Below are positions 32,534-36,477 of a stretch of 36,477 bases of DNA, piece by piece. The notes beneath the pieces were generated by a model that was not told the DNA's origin, made no database searches, and saw nothing but the letters and a program-made list of their open reading frames with translations. Source of the stretch: CAYVUV01 sp964455095 (GTDB taxonomy: Bacteria > Desulfobacterota > Binatia > HRBIN30 > CADEER01); assembly GCA_964455095.1 (NCBI GenBank), contig CAYVUV010000295.1, forward strand, positions 1 to 36,477. Reading direction: 5' to 3'. Numbering within the stretch: position 1 is the stretch's first letter; every line of letters begins with the position of its first letter. A program made the position numbers and the translations under genes.

Positions 32534-33205
32534 GTGTATCCCTATCTGTTGACGTTCCTCGGCGGGCTGGCCGGATCGCTGCACTGCGTTGGCATGTGCG
32601 GCGCCTTTCCCCTGGCGCTGGCGGCGGGCCGGCGCGGGTTCGCGCGCCAGCTGCTGTACAACGTCGGACGGCTCAACACGCTGCTCTTCATCGGCGCCTT
32701 ATCGGGAGCGCTCGGCGCCGCGGTGGTCGGCGCCGGACCGGTGCGCCTGCTCGAACGCGGGCTGGCGCTTGTCGCCGGCACGTTCATGATCCTGGTCGGC
32801 CTCGAGGTGCTCGGCCTGCTGGCGCAGTTCACTGCTCGCGGCGCCGCGCTCGCACAGGCGACGCTCGGCCGGTTACTCGGCGGGGTGATCCGCTCGCGCT
32901 CGCCGCTCGCGCCGCTGGCGCTCGGCGTGTTCAACGCCTTCCTGCCCTGTCAGTTGATCTACGCTTTCGCCGCGCGCGCGGCCAGCACGGCGTCGGTCAG
33001 CGAAGGCGTGCTGACCATGCTGTTCTTCGGGCTCGGCACCTTCCCCGCCATGCTGGCGCTCGGCTCAGCCGGAATCCTCGCGCGGCCCGCCGTGCGCCGC
33101 CGGTTGTCCCTCGCCTCCGGGCTGCTCATCGTCGGGTTCGGCATCCTGACCGTGCTGCGCGGCCTCGACCTGCTGCCGCACGGCGGGCATTCGCACCTGC
33201 ACTGA
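32534..33205 (+). CDS. SafE/TauE-like membrane protein
   Basis: A 223-residue, six-helix integral membrane protein. The N-terminus GSLHCVGMCGAFPLAL (Cys18 and Cys22) and the mid-protein GVFNAFLPCQLIYAF are the hallmarks of the COG2836 SafE-type branch of the sulfite exporter TauE/SafE family. That branch is often found beside cbb3 oxidase genes and is linked to oxidase or copper handling. The His-rich tail HGGHSHLH supports metal binding. It is placed as the first gene of a respiratory region that ends in a cbb3-like oxidase. The start is GTG at 32534, with no strong ribosome site; the real start could differ by a few codons. Confidence 0.82.
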   Translation: MYPYLLTFLGGLAGSLHCVGMCGAFPLALAAGRRGFARQLLYNVGRLNTLLFIGALSGALGAAVVGAGPVRLLERGLALVAGTFMILVGLEVLGLLAQFTARGAALAQATLGRLLGGVIRSRSPLAPLALGVFNAFLPCQLIYAFAARAASTASVSEGVLTMLFFGLGTFPAMLALGSAGILARPAVRRRLSLASGLLIVGFGILTVLRGLDLLPHGGHSHLH

Positions 33206-33208
33206 AGC

Positions 33209-33228
33209 CGCCGCGCGGGAGCGCGGCG
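33209..33228. terminator. Hairpin between convergent genes
   Basis: CGCCGCGC at 33209-33216 pairs with GCGCGGCG at 33221-33228 around a GGGA loop, in the 34-base gap between the SafE-like gene and the leftward small membrane protein. It would serve as a two-way terminator; there is no T-run on either side. Confidence 0.45.
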
Positions 33229-33239
33229 CTCCTCCAATA

Positions 33240-33596
33240 CTACACCTGGGCGATGCAGACCCCGACCAGCAGGAACGCGGTCAGCACCAGTTTGATGAGA
33301 CCGATGACGATGCTCGCCACCAGCGTGTTGACGAGGCCGAGCTTGCCGTTGAGACGCAGGGCGACCACCACCGCGGGGGGGATGGCCAGGTAGCTCAGCG
33401 AAATGCGCCAGAAGTGACTGCCCGGGGCGCAGTTCCAGACCGGCCCGCCGATGAACGCGAACAGTGCGACGGCCAGGGCGAGAATGAGGACGAACTGGTT
33501 GCGAGACAGATCGAGGCTCGTCCAGACCCCGCGCGTCGGCAAAGGTCCGAAGAAGCTGTTGTGCGACGACTTGTCCGTTTCGATAGTGGTTTCCAT
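33240..33596 (-). CDS. Small three-helix membrane protein, unknown
   Basis: Unrecognised 118-residue protein with a polar N-terminus (about 1-33). Three hydrophobic segments follow: FVLILALAVALFAFIGGPVW, ISLSYLAIPPAVVVALRL and TLVASIVIGLIKLVLTAFLL. It is on the opposite strand within the respiratory region, divergent from the membrane protein gene at 33800. It could be a small accessory subunit related to the oxidase, but no family signature was recognised. The ATG start at 33596 is the only reasonable one; the ribosome site is weak. Confidence 0.65.
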   Translation of the reverse strand: METTIETDKSSHNSFFGPLPTRGVWTSLDLSRNQFVLILALAVALFAFIGGPVWNCAPGSHFWRISLSYLAIPPAVVVALRLNGKLGLVNTLVASIVIGLIKLVLTAFLLVGVCIAQV

Positions 33597-33799
33597 ACGC
33601 TGCCCACGCTAAGGCAAGCCGCGCGCCGAAGGCACGCGCGGTGGCCACACGCGTGTTCCCTTCGAAACCGAGGCCCGTCTTCCCAGCGCTGGGACAGCCG
33701 CGCCGAGATCTTCGCACATCTGAGAAGGGCGCCAGGCAGCGCGCTTCGATCAGCGCCCGTGACTGCTGGCATGTGCCTTGCGATGGGCCGGAAACCCGT

Positions 33800-34405
33800 A
33801 TGGCAACCAGGGAAGAGCTCCTGAGCGAGATCGATCGCCATCGCACCGCGATCGCCAGTCTCGAAGCGCAGCTGACTCAGCCGATTTCCGCCAGCTGGCC
33901 GCCGGTCGGTTTCTATCTGACCTTCTACATCGTCGCCGGCGTCACCATCGGGATTCTCGGCAGCGTGACCAGCTTCGTCTTTCACGTCGTCGGCTCGCTG
34001 CTGGTCAATCAGGATCCGCTGCTCTTCCTGCGCGTCTACGGCACGGTGTTCCTCGGCAAGGCCGCACTGACGACCGACGACCTCAACTTCTTCATGCTGG
34101 TCGCGGTCGTGCACTTCTCGGTTGGCGCCAGCGCCGGGGCCGTGTTCCAGGTGTTGATCAGCCGCTTCGTCCCCGACCGCTGGCCGCTGCAAATCGCGTT
34201 GGGCGGCCTGTACGGCCTGGCCATGTGGGTGGTCAACTTCTTCTTCGTCATCTCGTGGCTGCAGCCGCGTCTGGTCGGCGAGCCCTTCGTCCTGGATCTG
34301 ATGCCGACATGGGTGGCGGCGTTGACCCACCTGATCTACGGGCTGACCCTCGGTCTGCTCCAACCGTTGGGCCGCTTCGTCCCCTACCGGCCGGCGAACG
34401 GATGA
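33800..34405 (+). CDS. Four-helix membrane protein upstream of the cytochrome genes
   Basis: Unrecognised 201-residue protein. A short N-terminal charged helix (about 1-30, EELLSEIDRHRTAIASLEAQ) may be coiled coil. Four hydrophobic segments follow, including FYLTFYIVAGVTIGILGSVTS, FFMLVAVVHFSVGASAGAVF, GLYGLAMWVVNFFFVISWL and AALTHLIYGLTLGLLQPLG. His117, in VVHFSV, and His184, in LTHLIYG, sit in the membrane segments. The stop overlaps the next gene's ATG by four bases, so it is coupled to the di-haem cytochrome c and the oxidase subunit. A role as an oxidase accessory or assembly protein is inference from position. Confidence 0.7.
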   Translation: MATREELLSEIDRHRTAIASLEAQLTQPISASWPPVGFYLTFYIVAGVTIGILGSVTSFVFHVVGSLLVNQDPLLFLRVYGTVFLGKAALTTDDLNFFMLVAVVHFSVGASAGAVFQVLISRFVPDRWPLQIALGGLYGLAMWVVNFFFVISWLQPRLVGEPFVLDLMPTWVAALTHLIYGLTLGLLQPLGRFVPYRPANG

Positions 34406-35211
34406 GGCGTGTGCGCATGAGGCGAATCGGAAGGTCCCTGCTGCTCGCCGCCGCGGCGCTCTGGACGCTGCACGGGGATGCGATGGCGCAGGATCGCGAT
34501 CTGCGCACCGAGGGCCGAGTGACCTACGAGCGCTACTGCGCCGGCTGTCACGGCGCCAACGGCGACGGCAAGGGGCCAGCGTCGGAGATGCTGATCGTCA
34601 AGCCGCGCGATTTCACCAAGGGCATCTTCAAGTTTCGCTCGACGCCGAGCGGCACGCTGCCCACCGACGAGGATCTCTACCGGATCATCAGCCGCGGGGT
34701 ATATCGCACCTCGATGCCCGAATGGTCGCTGCTGACCGAGCGCAAGCGACTCGCGGTAATCGAGTACATCAAAACCTTCTATCCGGAGTGGAAGGCGCAA
34801 GGGCCGGGCACGCCGATCTATCTCCCGCCGCCGCCCGAGGGGTTCGGGTCGGAGAAGGCCGTCGCCCGCGGCCGCGAGCTGTACGCCATGCTCGGCTGCC
34901 CCAGTTGCCACGGCGACACCGGCCGCGGCGACGGGGCCTCCGCCGCGACGCTGGCCCCCGACAGCTGGGGCAACCCGCAGAAGCCGTTCAATTTCACGCT
35001 CGGCCTGCTCAAGAGCGGCCCGACGCCGCAGGACGTCTACCGCACGTTCATGACCGGCGTCGGCGGCACCGCCATGCCCTCGTATGCGGATATCTTCGGC
35101 GAGCCGGACGACGAGAGCATCTTCGCCGGCGACGCCTGGAACCTCGTCTCGTTCATCCTCTCCCTGCGACAGCCGGCGCACGCCACACTCGTGAAGGAGC
35201 CGCACCTGTGA
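34402..35211 (+). CDS. Di-haem cytochrome c of the oxidase operon
   Basis: A 269-residue exported c-type cytochrome. An N-terminal basic stretch and hydrophobic segment (about 10-27, ending AMA before QDRD) form a signal peptide or anchor. The two haem sites are C46-C49-H50 in YCAGCHGANGDGKGP and C166-C169-H170 in CPSCHGDTGRGDG. Met105 (TSMPEW) and Met225 (TAMPSYAD) are the likely sixth ligands. Two class I domains in a row resemble the CcoP C-terminal half. The ATG overlaps the preceding stop (ATGA), and its own stop overlaps the oxidase GTG. It should deliver electrons to the following cbb3-like subunit. Confidence 0.88.
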   Translation: MRRVRMRRIGRSLLLAAAALWTLHGDAMAQDRDLRTEGRVTYERYCAGCHGANGDGKGPASEMLIVKPRDFTKGIFKFRSTPSGTLPTDEDLYRIISRGVYRTSMPEWSLLTERKRLAVIEYIKTFYPEWKAQGPGTPIYLPPPPEGFGSEKAVARGRELYAMLGCPSCHGDTGRGDGASAATLAPDSWGNPQKPFNFTLGLLKSGPTPQDVYRTFMTGVGGTAMPSYADIFGEPDDESIFAGDAWNLVSFILSLRQPAHATLVKEPHL

Positions 35212-36477
35212 TCGCCACCGTCGATCGACGCCCCCTGGTCAACCTCGACCTCATGCGCTGGCACCTCATCGCCAGCGCGACGTTCTTCGCCATCTCGCTG
35301 CTCGGCGGGCTGTCGTACTCGATGCAGTTCAACAATCTGTATCCGTTCAAAGGCATCGAGTGGCTCTCGCCGGGGCGCGTGCGCATGGTGCACACCAACA
35401 TGGCGGCGTACGGCTTCATCGCCAACGCGTTCATCGCCGGCATGCTGTTCGCCATTCCGCGCCTCACCAAGCGCCCCATCCTCTCCGATCGCCTCGGCTG
35501 GTTCATCTTCGCCGCCTGGCAACTGTTCATGACGCTGACCATCGTCGGACAGCTCGCCGGCTACGGCCAGGCCGTTGAGTGGGGCGAGACGCCGGTGTTC
35601 GTCGACCCGCTCATTCTGGTCGGGCTGGTCCTGCTGGTCACCAACATGTCGGCACCCATCCTGCGCAGCAAGGAGCAGGGACTGTACGTCTCGCTGTGGT
35701 ACTTCCTCGCGGCGTTTGCCTGGACGGGCCTGGTCTATTTCATGGGCAACTATCTGCCGCAGTTCTGGGTGCCCGGCACCGCCGGCGCGGCGATCACCGG
35801 CCTGTTCATCCACGACCTGGTCGGGCTGTTCGTGACGCCGATCGGCTGGGGCCTGATGTACTTCTTCGTGCCGCTCCTGCTGCGCAAGCCGATCTGGAGC
35901 CACGCCCTGTCGCTGATCGGCTTCTGGGGCCTGGCGTTCTTCTACCCGATGCAGGGCGTGCACCACTTCCTGTTCAGCCCGATTCCGATGTACGCGCAGT
36001 ACGGCGCCATCGTGGCCACCATCGCGGTCGAGGTCGTGGTGTTGACCGTGATCGTCAACTTCTTCGGCACGCTGCACGGCCGCTCCGACGCGATCCGCGG
36101 CAACCTGGCGATCCGCTGGTTCTACACCGGCATGATCATGTACGCGATCACCTGCCTGCAGTGCGCCTTCCAGGTGACGCTGACCTTTCAGAAGATCATC
36201 CACTTCAGCGACTGGGTCGTCGGCCATGCGCACATGGTCATGTTCGGCGTCTTCGGCTTCTGGATCATGGGGTTCTTCGTCGAGCTCTGGCCGCGCGCGG
36301 TGGGCCGTCAATGGGCGTCGCCGTGGATGCTGACCGTGCATTATTGGCTGACGTTGATCGGCCTGGCGCTGATGGTCGTCGACCTCACGGCCGCCGGCCT
36401 GGTGCAGGGCTTCAGCTGGGCGGGCTTGAGTCACTGGGGCGAGTCGGTGGTCGCCTCGATGCCGTTCTGGTGGGCGC
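35208..36477 (+). CDS. ccoN: cbb3-like cytochrome c oxidase subunit I, 5' part (runs off the window)
   Basis: Haem-copper oxidase subunit I reduces oxygen and pumps protons. From the GTG at 35208 the frame stays open for 423 codons to the window edge, with many membrane helices. His62 in VHTN is the expected low-spin haem ligand. His202 in LFIHDLVGLFVTP and His252-His253 in GVHHFLF fit copper-B ligands. Tyr246 lies six residues before His252, the spacing of the cross-linked Tyr in cbb3 enzymes. His340 and His342 in VVGHAHM fit the haem b3 and b ligands. The loop at His202 differs from the common YGHNAVG, so this is a divergent branch. It is coupled to the upstream cytochrome c by a four-base overlap; CcoO/CcoP-type genes should follow outside the window. 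The symbol is tentative. Confidence 0.85.
   Translation, partial: MIATVDRRPLVNLDLMRWHLIASATFFAISLLGGLSYSMQFNNLYPFKGIEWLSPGRVRMVHTNMAAYGFIANAFIAGMLFAIPRLTKRPILSDRLGWFIFAAWQLFMTLTIVGQLAGYGQAVEWGETPVFVDPLILVGLVLLVTNMSAPILRSKEQGLYVSLWYFLAAFAWTGLVYFMGNYLPQFWVPGTAGAAITGLFIHDLVGLFVTPIGWGLMYFFVPLLLRKPIWSHALSLIGFWGLAFFYPMQGVHHFLFSPIPMYAQYGAIVATIAVEVVVLTVIVNFFGTLHGRSDAIRGNLAIRWFYTGMIMYAITCLQCAFQVTLTFQKIIHFSDWVVGHAHMVMFGVFGFWIMGFFVELWPRAVGRQWASPWMLTVHYWLTLIGLALMVVDLTAAGLVQGFSWAGLSHWGESVVASMPFWWA

Overview
The window is GC-rich DNA, roughly two-thirds to 70% G+C in most genes. The gene content fits an environmental bacterium of the former Deltaproteobacteria or Binatia type. The reasons are myxobacterial-style Cys-rich (DUF4215-like) and delta-60 repeat secreted proteins, a Ser/Thr kinase fused to an AAA ATPase next to a sigma54-type activator, multihaem cytochromes, and a cbb3-like oxidase. 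This placement is inference from gene content. No rRNA, tRNA or CRISPR array was recognised.

Layout. (1) 1-140: the end of an IS3-like insertion sequence, cut by the window edge. (2) 324-4626: three genes joined by ATGA overlaps. They encode a six-helix membrane protein with coiled coils at both ends, a second multi-helix membrane protein, and an exported von Willebrand A-like protein. No known family was recognised for the first two, and the composition is lower in GC than the neighbours. (3) 4681-8403, minus strand: an MFS transporter followed by a tandem-domain CaiB/BaiF CoA-transferase. (4) 8558-9087, minus strand: a DUF4258/YgiT-type toxin-antitoxin-like pair. (5) 9213-12840: two methyltransferases, a di-haem cytochrome c peroxidase with a strong hairpin after it, and a TIGR00027-type methyltransferase. 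(6) 12970-16350: a large exported delta-60 repeat protein, followed by a gene-poor stretch holding what looks like a subtilase remnant.

(7) 16813-23955: eight tightly packed plus-strand genes. They encode a polyprenyl diphosphate synthase, a duplicated beta-domain protein, two small unknowns, a CrtC/AttH-like hydratase, an SCP2-like lipid-binding protein, an unusually long FAD-dependent desaturase-like oxidoreductase, and another small unknown. There is no phytoene/squalene synthase or terpene cyclase. The set looks like a self-contained isoprenoid-lipid pathway of unknown product and is the best candidate here for an undescribed system. (8) 23968-29248, minus strand: a GAF-AAA-Fis activator with a non-canonical GAFTGA loop. 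Its 3' end overlaps the start of a Ser/Thr kinase-ATPase-helical repeat protein. (9) 29485-32406, divergent: an exported thrombospondin-type-3/Cys-rich protein. Its last ~155 residues match the C-terminus of the delta-60 protein, which defines a shared C-terminal module. It is followed by a clear terminator.

(10) 32534 to the end: a respiratory region with a SafE/TauE-like membrane protein, small membrane proteins, a di-haem cytochrome c, and the start of a cbb3-like oxidase subunit I that runs off the window. The last three genes are coupled by 4-base overlaps.

Long open frames antisense to these genes were judged to be by-products of high GC.
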